Positions 33,463 to 42,763 of a stretch of DNA of 64,000 bases are shown one piece after another; position 1 is the stretch's first letter; each line of letters begins with the position of its first letter. Source of the stretch: Nitrososphaerota archaeon (lineage in GTDB: Archaea; Thermoproteota; Nitrososphaeria; Conexivisphaerales; Conexivisphaeraceae). Under the pieces are notes generated by a model. It saw only the letters and a program-made list of their open reading frames with translations, made no database searches and was not told the origin of the DNA. The DNA is taken from positions 1-64,000 of the forward strand of contig WALT01000025.1 in NCBI GenBank assembly GCA_015522695.1. Reading direction: 5' to 3'. Made by a program: the position numbers and the translations under genes.

Positions 33463-33723
33463 TTGACACAAAATGCGGCGTACACAGGCAAGAGACCGTT
33501 GGTAGCACTCCAAAAGGTGATGAACAAGGAGGTCAAGATAAAATTGAAGAACACGCTCGAATACAAAGGCGTTCTTCTGAACGTGGATTCCTATATGAAT
33601 GTGTTTCTCGATGAAGCATTCGAATATAGGGAGGATGGAAATATATCCGAGAAATTAGGGAGGATAGTCATCAGAGGTAATAACATACTTTACGTCATCC
33701 TCGGTGAAGAGCTCGTGGTTTAG
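33463..33723 (+). CDS. LSm/Sm-like archaeal protein
   Basis: An 86-residue Sm-fold protein that assembles into ring-shaped RNA chaperones. Sm1 is PLVALQKVMNKEVKIKLKNTLEYKGVLLNVDSYMNVFLDEA split over two strands, and Sm2 is LGRIVIRGNNILYVIL; the RNA-binding RGNN loop is intact. I chose the TTG at 33463 because GGAGG lies three bases upstream and the frame before it has no family similarity. It ends with a four-base overlap with the convergent rio2 gene. Confidence 0.93.
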   Translation: MTQNAAYTGKRPLVALQKVMNKEVKIKLKNTLEYKGVLLNVDSYMNVFLDEAFEYREDGNISEKLGRIVIRGNNILYVILGEELVV

Positions 33724-34616
33724 ATGAAGTTCGTGAGACCGGTGACGTATCTAAACGCCCATTCCATGGATATGTCGACCTTGAACCGTTTGCTGAAAAA
33801 CCTCAATACGTTATACACATCACGTCTTAGAAGGTCGGAAGCATTGACGTGTGAGGCCGGCACCGCTTGTGGCCAATCTATTATATGAACGGTCCTCCAT
33901 TTGAAGTCCTCGATCTCCACCAATATGTTGAACTCGCTCAGATCGGCGTTAACTAAACCGCCCTTCGTGTAACAATCTCTAACGCCACTCAGGATCTCCA
34001 GCAGCAACCCGCGAGGATCGGAGACATCCCTGATATATCTCAACAAAATCCCTGAAACCTTACTCATGACTATCACGTGTAAACTACGCATCATGGGGGT
34101 GGGAACGGGTAGTCCCTTGCCTGACAGCATCGTCAAGTTCGCATACTCCCTGGCTGCAGATCTCATGCTCGCCACCAACCACTCATGGACATCCCTCGAC
34201 AGGTATCCCCTCTTTCTCTTGATATCCCGAAAGCTTATCCTGCCGATCCTGAAGGCTTTAACGGCGACAGGTTCGCCATTTGACGTACCCTCATATACAT
34301 CGGATTCCTTGCCAAGGGCTAACGGGAGGCCTACTCCATCGAGCGCCCCTCTAGATCTAAGCCTGTGGAGCGCCAGTGCATCCAGACCAGAATAAACTAT
34401 ACGATAGCCACGGGGATCCTTTACGATCAGGTTCAGACCCTCGAGCTTTCCAAGGGAGAATTCTATCTTCTTCGGGGGGAGACCGCTGTGCTCATCTATC
34501 AAGTCGATCGGGATATAGCGACGGTTGGGCAAGAGCTCGACGAGCGATGACAGCACGGCATAGTCGTCTGGATTCAGCAGACCTGTAAACTCGGCGGCTT
34601 CACGGAGCGTGCTCAT
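33720..34616 (-). CDS. rio2: RIO2-type atypical protein kinase
   Basis: A 298-residue kinase/ATPase involved in small-subunit maturation. An N-terminal winged helix (about residues 1-85) is the RIO2 signature. The nucleotide loop is LGKESDVYEGTSNGEPVAVKAF, the RIO flexible loop includes KRKRGYLSRDVHEWL, and the metal-binding strand is IIDWPQAV. The catalytic loop reads NADLSEFN, with Asn where most RIO kinases have His; the Asp is kept. pyrG lies one base upstream on the same strand. Confidence 0.9.
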   Translation of the reverse strand: MSTLREAAEFTGLLNPDDYAVLSSLVELLPNRRYIPIDLIDEHSGLPPKKIEFSLGKLEGLNLIVKDPRGYRIVYSGLDALALHRLRSRGALDGVGLPLALGKESDVYEGTSNGEPVAVKAFRIGRISFRDIKRKRGYLSRDVHEWLVASMRSAAREYANLTMLSGKGLPVPTPMMRSLHVIVMSKVSGILLRYIRDVSDPRGLLLEILSGVRDCYTKGGLVNADLSEFNILVEIEDFKWRTVHIIDWPQAVPASHVNASDLLRRDVYNVLRFFSKRFKVDISMEWAFRYVTGLTNFI

Positions 34617-34617
34617 C

Positions 34618-36255
34618 CTATGTACTGGTAGCCCTTATCGCGGACCTCTCGGTCTTACTCCTGATGTAGGAGGCGTTGAGAAAGCTCAAAAAGACGGGCT
34701 CGGGTGCCCATGGCCTACTTGAGAACTCCGGGTGATATTGGGTCGCCATATAGAAGGGATGATCGGGTAACTCCAGTATCTCAGCCCTAAGTCCATTATC
34801 GCTGTACGCCGAAAAAACCAGCCCGGCCTTCTCTAAAATCGGTATGTACATCGGGTTGACCTCGTATCTATGTCTATGTCTTCTGAATATCCTCGTCGAA
34901 CCATATATCCTGAAGGCCATCGTGTCCGGTTTTATGGCGATCTCGTGACTGCCCAGCCTCATCGTGCCCCCCAGTTCGCTCATCTCCCGTTGCTCGGGCA
35001 GCAACGTTATGACCGGATGTTTCGTCTGAGGATCTATCTCGGCAGAGCTGGCATCCCTCAATCCAGCGACATCGCGGGCATAGGAGACGACAGCCAACTG
35101 GAATCCAAAACATAGGCCCAGGAAGGGTATGCTATTCCTTCTAGTGTAATCGGCGGCCGCCATCTTGCCCTCACTTCCCCTCGGACCGAAACCTCCGGGT
35201 ATCACAACGCCATCATAGTCCTTCAGAACATTGAGCTTGGACATATCCCTCTCGATGCCCTCCGAATCTATCCAGTTTATATCGACCTTCACATTTAAAG
35301 CTGCGGCAGCGTGATAAAGTGCATGGTTAACGCTGACATAGCTATCCGCCAACTTCGTGTACTTGCCTATCATCGCTATCCTGACGACCGGTTCCCTCAC
35401 CTTGAACCTGGAGACCAAGGACCGCCAGCTCGAGGAGCTCGGTTTCAGTTTATCGAGGTCGAGATAGTCGGAGATCACCTCGAGTATCCCTTGTTGCTCC
35501 AAAACCAGGGGCACCCCATAAACCGTTTCCAGATCCGGGTTCGAGAAAACTGCCCTCGGTTCAACATTGGCATATAGGGCGATCTTCCTCTTAGCATCCC
35601 TTGGCATTCCGCTTTTACTCCTCACGATCACGATGTCAGGTTGTATCCCTATCCTCCTGAGCTCCTGAACGCTGTGTTGTGTCGGCTTCGTTTTGAATTC
35701 ACCCACGACCGGGAGCACAGGTCCCCATGTGACGTGGACGAACAGCGTATTCCCCCTACCCTCTTCTAGCCTCATCTGTCTGAAGGCCTCGAGATAGGAC
35801 AGACCTTCGATGTCACCGACTGTGCCGCCACACTCGACGACCAAGATGTCGACATCGTCCTTATTCGCTATCCCCCTGATCTGGACCTTGATCTCGTCCG
35901 TAACATGGGGGATTATCTGGACACACTCCCCGAGATAGTCACCTCTCCGTTCAGCCTCGATAACTGCCTTAAACACCTGGCCGGTGGTGACGTTATGGTA
36001 TCTGGTCAGGTTGATCCCTAGAAACCTCTCGTAGGTTCCGATATCCATGTCACACTCCCCTCCATCCTCCGTGACGTAAACCTCACCATGGACTAATGGA
36101 TTCATCGTCCCGGCATCGACATTGAGATAGGGATCTATTTTCATCGAGGAGACCTTGAGTCCGGACATCTGGAGCAGCTTTGCTATAGAAGCCGTCACGG
36201 CACCTTTCCCTAATCCGGACATGACGCCTCCAGTGACGAAGATGTACTTCCGCAT
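34618..36255 (-). CDS. pyrG: CTP synthase
   Basis: About 545 residues from ATG 36255 ([18 protein letters not shown]), preceded by GGAGGT; an upstream ATG at 36273 is possible. The enzyme makes CTP from UTP, ATP and glutamine. The synthetase domain has [18 protein letters not shown] and [12 protein letters not shown]. The C-terminal glutaminase domain has the oxyanion/nucleophile motif [14 protein letters not shown] and the catalytic His-Glu in [10 protein letters not shown]. Length is normal. AAAAATAAGG about 40 bases upstream is a probable TATA box. Confidence 0.97.
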   Translation of the reverse strand: MRKYIFVTGGVMSGLGKGAVTASIAKLLQMSGLKVSSMKIDPYLNVDAGTMNPLVHGEVYVTEDGGECDMDIGTYERFLGINLTRYHNVTTGQVFKAVIEAERRGDYLGECVQIIPHVTDEIKVQIRGIANKDDVDILVVECGGTVGDIEGLSYLEAFRQMRLEEGRGNTLFVHVTWGPVLPVVGEFKTKPTQHSVQELRRIGIQPDIVIVRSKSGMPRDAKRKIALYANVEPRAVFSNPDLETVYGVPLVLEQQGILEVISDYLDLDKLKPSSSSWRSLVSRFKVREPVVRIAMIGKYTKLADSYVSVNHALYHAAAALNVKVDINWIDSEGIERDMSKLNVLKDYDGVVIPGGFGPRGSEGKMAAADYTRRNSIPFLGLCFGFQLAVVSYARDVAGLRDASSAEIDPQTKHPVITLLPEQREMSELGGTMRLGSHEIAIKPDTMAFRIYGSTRIFRRHRHRYEVNPMYIPILEKAGLVFSAYSDNGLRAEILELPDHPFYMATQYHPEFSSRPWAPEPVFLSFLNASYIRSKTERSAIRATST

Positions 36256-36457
36256 CCGACCTCCGTCTGGCATATAGAAGCTAGGGCTGACCCCTTATTT
36301 TTCCTTTCGCCATCGGAGATGGTCGCTAGCTCGATGGTGATCGGACATTTGATCACCCCATGGAAGCGAATGGATGAACAAGCATTGTATCGGATGGAGA
36401 TCATGAGGGAACGTAAGGATAATCTTTAAATCGTGTGCATCACGCAGCGGGGTTACT

Positions 36458-36844
36458 GTGAAGAAGCCCTACGAGAACCTCGAGAAGAGGAAAGCCACGG
36501 GAGGCAGGAGGAGATCCTACAGAGGCAGGAGAAAATATGAGAAAGATGGATACCCGGGAGAGCCGATAATCGGACCCCATAAGACGGATTTCAGGAGGAG
36601 CAGAGGCGGCAGCTATAAGATCATCTTAAGGAGTGATGAGTACGCAAACATCACCGACCCCATGACCAAGGAGGCTAGGAAGGTCAGAATATTGAGGGTG
36701 ATCAGAAACAGGGCGGATAGGGACTACGAAAGGAGGGGCGTTTTGACCAGAGGGGCGATAATCGAGACCGAGGCTGGCAGGGCTGTGATAACCTCTAGGC
36801 CATCTCGAGATGGCGTGGTGAACGCCGTTTTGCTGGGAAGATGA
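36458..36844 (+). CDS. rps8e: Ribosomal protein S8e
   Basis: A 128-residue small-subunit protein of archaea and eukaryotes. The basic opening KRKATGGRRRSYRGRRKYEKD, GSYKIILRSDEYANI and the end RGAIIETEAGRAVITSRPSRDGVVNAVLLG are family features. Start is GTG 36458 behind GGGGTTACT; TATA-like TCTTTAAATC lies about 30 bases upstream. It heads the plus-strand set rps8e-srp19-gar1-tfb-tfeB-ftsJ. Confidence 0.95.
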   Translation: MKKPYENLEKRKATGGRRRSYRGRRKYEKDGYPGEPIIGPHKTDFRRSRGGSYKIILRSDEYANITDPMTKEARKVRILRVIRNRADRDYERRGVLTRGAIIETEAGRAVITSRPSRDGVVNAVLLGR

Positions 36845-36878
36845 GCATGGTCTCCAGGAATTGAAGAAAAGGGGCAGC

Positions 36879-37199
36879 ATGATCATCTGGATCGATTATT
36901 TCGATTCCAGTATAGGCAGACGACAGGGTAGGAGGGTGCCGCTCAGCATCGCCACTCACGCCCCGAGGTTGGAGGAGGTCGTCAAGGCGGCCGAAGCTAT
37001 CGGTTTAAAGGTAGAGGAGGTCGTCGTAGCTTCACATCCTAAGAGACACAGGTCGAGAACAGGATACGTGCGGGTTTCCAAGGTGCCCAACGAGGGCAAG
37101 ATGGCTGCCCTTCACGAGTTGGCAAAAGCTTTAACGAGGCTCAGGTCTTTAAAGGGTCAAGCCGTTGGCAAACCTAAGGAGCGTAGGTTACATAGTTAG
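36879..37199 (+). CDS. srp19: Signal recognition particle 19 kDa protein
   Basis: A 106-residue protein that binds SRP RNA and helps SRP54 assemble on it. MIIWIDYFDSSIGRRQGRRVP is the usual N-terminus, followed by KHPR-like SHPKRHRSRTGYV and LAKALTRLR. I chose ATG 36879 over the TTG at 36861 for this reason. It overlaps gar1 by 35 bases. Confidence 0.92.
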   Translation: MIIWIDYFDSSIGRRQGRRVPLSIATHAPRLEEVVKAAEAIGLKVEEVVVASHPKRHRSRTGYVRVSKVPNEGKMAALHELAKALTRLRSLKGQAVGKPKERRLHS

Positions 37200-37416
37200 G
37201 CAGGCTAAAAGCGGGAGAATTATAGTTAAGCTCCAGGTCGAGGTTAAGGAGGGGACAACATTATACGATAGAGGAGGGCGAAAGATAGGTCTTGTGAGGG
37301 AAGTTTTCGGGCCCGTTAGTGCTCCATATGCATCCCTCGAGCCCAGGACCGACAGGGTTGGGGGGATCATAGATAATCCCATCTATATCAAAAAACCCTC
37401 GAAGAGAGGCGACTAG
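37165..37416 (+). CDS. gar1: Gar1, H/ACA RNP protein
   Basis: An 83-residue Gar1 core domain, the H/ACA RNP subunit that binds Cbf5 and aids pseudouridylation. The beta-barrel reads SVGYIVRQAKSGRIIVKLQ, ILYDRGGRKIGLVREVFGPV-like TLYDRGGRKIGLVREVFG and PYASLEP. Start is TTG 37165 inside srp19. It ends three bases before tfb, so the three genes are co-expressed. Confidence 0.92.
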   Translation: MANLRSVGYIVRQAKSGRIIVKLQVEVKEGTTLYDRGGRKIGLVREVFGPVSAPYASLEPRTDRVGGIIDNPIYIKKPSKRGD

Positions 37417-37419
37417 AAT

Positions 37420-38334
37420 TTGCTCTGCCCGAAGTGCGGGGAACCTCTTTTGTTCGACCCAGAAACAGGGGAGTATGTGTGTAGAAATGGACATGTCATA
37501 GTCGAGCACGTCGTGGATAAGAGGAGGGAGTGGAAGGCTGGTGATAGGGAAGAGCTCCTCAGGAGGAGTCGTGTAGGAGCCCCGATAAGGTTCTCAGATC
37601 CAAACCCTTTGAGCACGCTGATAGGGGTGAGAAGGGGAGGAGGACGTTCTCTGGAGAGGCTTAGGAGGGTTCAGAGAAGGGTTTCCATGGATGCGAAGGC
37701 GAAGAGGAAGACGACCGTCGTGGAGCTGATGAAGGAGGCGGCGTCTAAACTCAATCTACCGCCGATGATAATAGAGGAAGCCTCCCGCATGTACTCTAAG
37801 ATAGAGAGGGAGGATGGTAGCATAGCTAGAGGTAGAAGGCTGGCGCCGCTAGCGCTGGCCCTGCTCTATTATGCCAGTAAAACGCTGAGCGTCAGCAGAA
37901 GCCTTGACGACTTCATATATGCTGGAAGTATGTGGGGGGTCGGTAAAGGCACACTTAAGAAAGCTGTGCGCAACTATTACATGCTGCTCAGGGAGAGGCA
38001 TGTGAATAATGCCGAAAGCTCGACCACGACGAAGAAAAGTGTACTGAGCTACATAAGCAGGATCGCCAGTAAGCTCGGTGTAAGCCCAAGGGCGGAGAGG
38101 TTGGCGAAGGAGCTGGCTGCACAGATAAACTATGCTTCTCTTGCCGGGAGAAATCCGAGAGGATTGGCTGCTGCCATATTAAGTGTGACATGTAATATAC
38201 TGAACGAGAATATCAGACAAGTCGAGCTCTCGAAGGCATCGGGCGTCAGTACCGTGACTATCAGGAAGAGAAAACGCGAGATATTCGAGAGCTATACCAT
38301 CGAGGTTATACCTGAACCACGAAAGGGTTTATAG
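37420..38334 (+). CDS. tfb: Transcription initiation factor TFB
   Basis: A 304-residue TFIIB homolog that bridges TBP-DNA and RNA polymerase. The N-terminal zinc ribbon has CPKCGE and CRNGH (CxxC...CxxH). The B-reader/linker includes GAPIRFSDPNPLSTLIG. Two cyclin repeats follow (about 105-200 and 205-300); the second ends in the BRE-binding HTH SKASGVSTVTIRKRKREI. Start is TTG directly after gar1. Coupled to gar1 and srp19. Confidence 0.95.
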   Translation: MLCPKCGEPLLFDPETGEYVCRNGHVIVEHVVDKRREWKAGDREELLRRSRVGAPIRFSDPNPLSTLIGVRRGGGRSLERLRRVQRRVSMDAKAKRKTTVVELMKEAASKLNLPPMIIEEASRMYSKIEREDGSIARGRRLAPLALALLYYASKTLSVSRSLDDFIYAGSMWGVGKGTLKKAVRNYYMLLRERHVNNAESSTTTKKSVLSYISRIASKLGVSPRAERLAKELAAQINYASLAGRNPRGLAAAILSVTCNILNENIRQVELSKASGVSTVTIRKRKREIFESYTIEVIPEPRKGL

Positions 38335-38359
38335 AACACTGAAGGAGTGAACTCTCCAC

Positions 38360-38728
38360 GTGCCTTCAGAGAACGAAGAGGATCTCATAAGCAGGGTCTA
38401 TAAGTTGATCCTCGGTAAAGGGGAAAGGGGAATACTACAGAGCGAGCTATGGAAAAAGCTCAACTTGACGAGCAGGGATGGATCGAGGATAGCGACGAAG
38501 CTCGAGAGAAGACGGCTCATAATGAGGGAGAAGGTCCTGCAAAACGGCAGGTGGACCTATAGATTGATACCCCTGGTCGTGCCTGTAGATACAAGCAGCG
38601 TGGAAGGGCTCCCATGTCTCAAATGCTCCTACGAATCTAGATGTGAACCTGGAGGCTCCATATCACCGGAAAAATGTCAGCCCCTCGAGAGATGGGTGCT
38701 GGAGAACTATAGAAAGGCAGAGGGTTGA
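38360..38728 (+). CDS. TFE-beta (RPC34/RPC39-like) transcription factor subunit
   Basis: A 122-residue protein. The winged helix (ERGILQSELWKKLNLTSRDG, SRIATKLERRRLIMREKV) is followed by a four-cysteine segment CLKCSYESRC...EKC, which in the archaeal RPC34-like/TFE-beta family holds a [4Fe-4S] cluster. TFE-beta pairs with TFE-alpha to help melt promoter DNA. Start is GTG 38360. It lies directly downstream of tfb, and the FtsJ gene starts one base after its stop. Confidence 0.8.
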   Translation: MPSENEEDLISRVYKLILGKGERGILQSELWKKLNLTSRDGSRIATKLERRRLIMREKVLQNGRWTYRLIPLVVPVDTSSVEGLPCLKCSYESRCEPGGSISPEKCQPLERWVLENYRKAEG

Positions 38729-38729
38729 G

Positions 38730-39353
38730 ATGAAACCGAGGGAGGCCAGGAGGGATTACTATTGGAGGCTCGCCAAGGAGAGGGGATATCGTAGCAGAGC
38801 CGCGTTCAAGCTGATCGACATCCAGCGCAGATTTGGTATAGTGAGGAGAGGGGACAAGGTGCTCGATCTCGGATGTTACCCGGGAGGATGGTTGCAGGTG
38901 ATCGCTAAGCTCATCGGTAGGAATGGGCTCGCCATCGGGGTCGATCTGAGGCCTGTAGATCCCACGTTACCCGACAACGTCAAGGCGATCGTCTCCGACG
39001 TGAGCGACCAGACGCTCGCTGAGAGGTTGAGGAGCATATCTCCCTTCGGCTATGACGTCGTGTTAAGCGATCTCTCGCCCAACATCAGCGGTATATGGGA
39101 GCTCGATCACTACAGACAGATAAGCCTCTCGAGGGAGGCGTTCAGATTGGCTAAACTGTTGTTGAAGGATGGCGGAAATGCTGTCTTCAAATTGTTCCAT
39201 GGTGGGGAGATGAAGGACTTCCTGGATGAACTCAAATCCGCCTTTAGGTATGTGTTCGTCTATAAACCCAAGGCAAGCAGGTCCAGGAGCAGCGAGACGT
39301 ACGTCGTCTGTATGGGATTTAACAGCGAGAAGCGTGGCGGACGAGGTCGATGA
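38730..39353 (+). CDS. FtsJ/RlmE-type RNA ribose 2'-O-methyltransferase
   Basis: About 207 residues from ATG 38730. RSRAAFKLIDIQRRFGIVRRG is the RlmE/FtsJ opening. VLDLGCYPGGWLQVI is the SAM site and SDLSPNISGIWELDH carries the catalytic aspartate; the K-D-K-E set appears complete (K in AAFK, D in SDLSP, K in VFKLF, E in SRSSETYVV). The substrate may be 23S rRNA or tRNA. It converges on trm1 with a 35-base overlap. Confidence 0.9.
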   Translation: MKPREARRDYYWRLAKERGYRSRAAFKLIDIQRRFGIVRRGDKVLDLGCYPGGWLQVIAKLIGRNGLAIGVDLRPVDPTLPDNVKAIVSDVSDQTLAERLRSISPFGYDVVLSDLSPNISGIWELDHYRQISLSREAFRLAKLLLKDGGNAVFKLFHGGEMKDFLDELKSAFRYVFVYKPKASRSRSSETYVVCMGFNSEKRGGRGR

Positions 39354-40482
39354 CGATGTGTGGAGGAGCATCGGTCTTGATGCCGATGCTGTCAAAGCTT
39401 GTCCTTGAAGCCCTGTAGCCTGTCGCCAGCAGTTCCTCGACGATTCTATCGGGTGGCGGGACACACGAATTTATCGTATCAGCTATCCTATCGAGGGAAT
39501 AGTAATACGGTGGGAGCTCGATCTCCCTGATGGCCCGTGAGAGGAGCCGAGCATGACTTGTCCATCCTCTTCTTTCGGCCCCAGCGAGCATGGCCCTAGA
39601 TAGATCGACGTCGAAGAGCTCGCCGAGCCATAGAGGTCCGAGGACCACCGCTTTACCGCCACATGATGGGCAACGGACGGGATCCCCAAGGTGGAAGAAC
39701 CCTCTATAAAGGCACTTGGGACAATAGATCAGGTAACCAAGTTTGCTGAGGCTTTCATCCGCAAGCCTCGTGGAGATCATCGTTCGAGCGTAGATCCTGA
39801 TATATTGTGAGGAGATATGTGCGAAAAGCGGTTTCACAGATCTCCTCTGAGCCGCAGCCCTCCGTACGAGCATGGAGAACAAGGCGCGGACCGCCACCTC
39901 GTTTGAGAAATCGGTGAAACGGAGGCTGCAGAAGTATTTCCTGCGTCCTGACGCCGATGATCGTCCGGTGAGGGCTGAGGTATCGGTTGCGGTGAGGGCG
40001 ATCACTCCACCATTTCTCAATGCGGAGAGCGCCGCGTCGACGAATGGTACAGGCGAACCGAATGGATCCACATCTATAACATCGTACCTCAGCCCACTTC
40101 TGGGGCTTCTATACAATAGAACCCTGGCCTCCTCGCTGCTCACGGAGCATTTGGCTGAGATCCCGTTCAATTCACAAGCCCGTCCAGCCAGACTTGCAGC
40201 CGTTGGATTTGCATCGTTGAGGAATAGCTCATCGACCGCTATCGTCTCGACGGTAACCCTGATACCCCGTGCGCCCACCCCTGCAAGCAGATCGAGCAGC
40301 CTCAAGCCATGTTTGGTGTAGAGCGCGTTGAGCGATTCATAGAACAACACCGCGATGTCCCTTGTAGGTTTGGCTAGAGGATTGTAGAAAGCTGGAAGTC
40401 TTGGAGGAACTCCTTTGGTCATGAGGCTTTCCTCTGGAACTAGCAGCAAGCTCTCGACCTCCCTGTGCTTCACGATGGCCAT
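39319..40482 (-). CDS. trm1: tRNA (guanine-26 N2,N2) dimethyltransferase Trm1
   Basis: A 387-residue enzyme that dimethylates G26 of tRNA. FYNPLAKPTRDIAVLFYE is the Trm1 opening. The SAM site is LLDLLAGVGARGIRVTVE, the NPPY-like motif is DVDPFGSPVPFVDAAL, and LTATDTSALTG is highly specific. A C-terminal zinc motif has CPKC...CPSCG. ATG 40482 fits a TATA box (TAATTAAG, about 40508-40514), making the mRNA leaderless; TTG 40503 is the longer alternative. Confidence 0.93.
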   Translation of the reverse strand: MAIVKHREVESLLLVPEESLMTKGVPPRLPAFYNPLAKPTRDIAVLFYESLNALYTKHGLRLLDLLAGVGARGIRVTVETIAVDELFLNDANPTAASLAGRACELNGISAKCSVSSEEARVLLYRSPRSGLRYDVIDVDPFGSPVPFVDAALSALRNGGVIALTATDTSALTGRSSASGRRKYFCSLRFTDFSNEVAVRALFSMLVRRAAAQRRSVKPLFAHISSQYIRIYARTMISTRLADESLSKLGYLIYCPKCLYRGFFHLGDPVRCPSCGGKAVVLGPLWLGELFDVDLSRAMLAGAERRGWTSHARLLSRAIREIELPPYYYSLDRIADTINSCVPPPDRIVEELLATGYRASRTSFDSIGIKTDAPPHIVIDLVRHASRC

Positions 40483-40538
40483 GGGACCGTACAAGATAGC
40501 CAACCCTTAATTACCTATCTGGATTACCTTAAGAATCG

Positions 40539-41099
40539 TTGGATAAGGGCACGAGGATAATCACCCTCACGGGTAGGCCAGGGGTGGGCAAGACCACGGT
40601 GGCCATCGCTGCGGCCAAGCTTCTCCAGAGAGAGGGCCTCCTCGTCGATGGTTTTTACTCACGTGAGATCAGGGAAAGAGGTGTGAGGAGGGGATTTGAG
40701 ATCGTAGACTTCGTCACGGGGGAGCGCGTCGTTCTAGCTGACATCGGGATCGATGGTCCAAGGATAGGGAAATATAGGGTCAACATGAAGGGGGTTGAGG
40801 GCTTCGTGCCGAGGATAGTCGACAGAGCTAAAGGGGCTCAAGTGATATTGTGTGATGAAATCGGGCCTATGGAGCTTCTCAGCCCTAATTTTAAGAGGAG
40901 TATGTCGACGCTGCTTTCGATGAGGGATAAGAAACTGATAGCCGTTGTGCACAGATCCATGAAGGATCCCGTGATGAAGGCGTTCGCCAGACATCCAGAG
41001 GGACTTCTAATCGAGGTGACTGAGGATAACAGAGATGTGCTCCCCGTCGAGATAGTGAAGATCCTATCCGGGTCCGGGAAGGGGATCGTTGATTGTTGA
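40539..41099 (+). CDS. THEP1-type nucleoside triphosphatase
   Basis: A 186-residue P-loop NTPase of the THEP1/DUF265 family. Walker A is GRPGVGKT (12-19), then GFYSREIRERGVRRGFEIVD, and Walker B is VILCDEIGPMELLSPNF. Related proteins hydrolyse ATP and GTP in vitro; the cellular role is unknown. Start is TTG 40539. rnhB overlaps its end by seven bases. Confidence 0.9.
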   Translation: MDKGTRIITLTGRPGVGKTTVAIAAAKLLQREGLLVDGFYSREIRERGVRRGFEIVDFVTGERVVLADIGIDGPRIGKYRVNMKGVEGFVPRIVDRAKGAQVILCDEIGPMELLSPNFKRSMSTLLSMRDKKLIAVVHRSMKDPVMKAFARHPEGLLIEVTEDNRDVLPVEIVKILSGSGKGIVDC

Positions 41100-41734
41100 T
41101 CGGCGGTGTCGATGAAGCCGGGAGGGGGAGTCTACTCGGTCCCATGGCATTGGCGATCGTGGTCTTGGATCCTAGAAGACAGAGGGAGCTATTACGCATC
41201 GGTGTAAGGGACTCCAAGAAACTATCAGATGCCAACAGAAGGAGACTGGCGCCGAGGATCGTAGAGATGACGACATACGCCAGCGTCCTGTTGGCACCAC
41301 ATTGGTCTATAGACTTGTTCCTGAGGTGGACCGGGGAGGACGTCAGCCTGAATAAGCTCGAGCTAGCCCTAATCGCAAAACTCGTTTCGATTCATTGTCC
41401 CGACGTACTGTTCGTGGACTCACCGGATCCGAAGCCCCGCAGGTTCTCAGATACCCTATCCGATCTCGTATCGACAACCGGTTGCAAGTCCAGGATAATG
41501 GCCAGTAATGGTGCAGATACCAGGATCCCTGTCGTGGCAGCTGCCAGCATATTGGCTAAGGTCGCCAGGGACGACGAGATAGAACGATATTCTGAAGCCT
41601 ATGGTGGTGTGGGCTCCGGTTATCCGCACGATCCCAGAACGATATCGTTCGTAGAGCGTTGGGAGAGGGCCTTCAGGGAACCACCCTTCTTCACCCGATT
41701 GGGTTGGCGTACGATCAGGAGAAGACGGAAGTGA
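41093..41734 (+). CDS. rnhB: Ribonuclease HII
   Basis: A 213-residue enzyme that cuts RNA in RNA/DNA hybrids. The catalytic motifs are GVDEAGRGSLLGP (Asp7, Glu8), LFVDSPDP (third acid) and the later DDEIERYSEAYGG (fourth acid). The conserved helix RDSKKLSDANRRRLAP and tail GSGYPHDPRT are present. Start is TTG 41093 within the THEP1 gene. Confidence 0.95.
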   Translation: MLIGGVDEAGRGSLLGPMALAIVVLDPRRQRELLRIGVRDSKKLSDANRRRLAPRIVEMTTYASVLLAPHWSIDLFLRWTGEDVSLNKLELALIAKLVSIHCPDVLFVDSPDPKPRRFSDTLSDLVSTTGCKSRIMASNGADTRIPVVAAASILAKVARDDEIERYSEAYGGVGSGYPHDPRTISFVERWERAFREPPFFTRLGWRTIRRRRK

Positions 41735-41877
41735 ACGCGGAGACCATCACGATCGGTTTCTGTAGAGCCCCTAGTGTAGATATCATCATGAATATGAAGA
41801 GGTCATCCCCCATCCCCTGAACTGTTATATCAATCCTTGACGGTTGCAGGACGGATTTTGAAGGCGATATTATGGCT

Positions 41878-41907
41878 TCTATCTCTATCTCTATCTCTAT
41901 CTCTATC
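41878..41907. repeat. Five tandem copies of TCTATC
   Basis: A perfect hexamer microsatellite, 30 bases long, in the 294-base gap between rnhB and the 42029-42715 gene. The rest of the gap holds no gene I can support. The minus-strand frame through it gives an Arg-Asp repeat typical of a shadow frame. Confidence 0.85.
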
Positions 41908-42028
41908 TTCGTGTTCACGATGGAAGAAGCACGGTGATATCATTAGCTCATCTCCCTTCATCCCGGCATTTTTCTCACATGATGATGGTAACCGGCACGA
42001 CAAGAGGTCATAGAACGAGTCCATCGAG

Positions 42029-42715
42029 CTAACCGGGTAACAGGAGCCCTTCCGGTTTCTTGAGTTTGGCCAGCTTGGCGTATACGTAGCCGGGCTCCTC
42101 CACCCGCATCGTATACTCCATTTTGCCGACGACGTTGGGATCCACCTTTATGAAGCTTGCAGGGGGCTCATCGCTGATATGGTAGAGGAAGAGCACCGAC
42201 TTATCGTCTTCAGAGGCCCTCACGAAGCTGCCGAGCACGCCAGGATTTTCCTTCGCTGGAACGTATAATATCGGTGCAGGGGACTCATCGAGCACAAGTC
42301 TATAGAGACCCATCTTAATCAGGCTCTGCACGTCCTCAACCTCTATCAGCGTTAACGTGATCTTATCCCTCGCAGTAGGGCTTTCGGCGAACACGCCCTT
42401 CGGTATGTTCTTCAACTTTATTATCGGAGAGCATACGGCGGGTAACTTCTCGGCCCTCTCGGAATAATATTCGAATTCTGTCCCTCCATTCAGCTTATAG
42501 CACAAATATTCACCCAAACTACTACCATCTTCCCTATAATAGAAAAACACGATGTGGCCCTCTATCCACTCAGCTGTGACGCCGACCATATATCCACCGC
42601 CCGATCTGATTGCGAACACAGGTTTTGGTATCTTCTCCAGTGCGCAAGCGAGCCTAGCGACGTCGGAGAGCGATCCTAGCTCGAAGGGTAGTATCTTAAA
42701 TGTAGACGAGGTCAC
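42029..42715 (-). CDS. Conserved-looking hypothetical protein, unrecognised
   Basis: A 228-residue soluble protein with mixed alpha/beta composition and no signal peptide or membrane segment. Segments such as VFAIRSGGGYMVGVTAEWIEGHIVFFYY and GKMEYTMRVEEPGYVYAKLAKL look like beta-sheets. No catalytic motif or metal site stands out. Codon use matches neighbours. It is divergent from the DUF72 gene across 48 bases and likely shares that promoter region. Confidence 0.7.
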   Translation of the reverse strand: MTSSTFKILPFELGSLSDVARLACALEKIPKPVFAIRSGGGYMVGVTAEWIEGHIVFFYYREDGSSLGEYLCYKLNGGTEFEYYSERAEKLPAVCSPIIKLKNIPKGVFAESPTARDKITLTLIEVEDVQSLIKMGLYRLVLDESPAPILYVPAKENPGVLGSFVRASEDDKSVLFLYHISDEPPASFIKVDPNVVGKMEYTMRVEEPGYVYAKLAKLKKPEGLLLPG

Positions 42716-42763
42716 TTCCGTGGACCATACGCAAACGAAAAATTAAGGTTTATCATAGGTCCT

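Noticed and set aside
33071-33508. 145-codon minus-strand frame before the LSm gene
   Set aside because: Arginine codons are mainly CGN rather than the window's AGG/AGA, and it runs through the LSm promoter and start; likely a shadow frame.
41830-42024. Open frame encoding an Arg-Asp repeat
   Set aside because: It is just the translation of the TCTATC microsatellite on the other strand.
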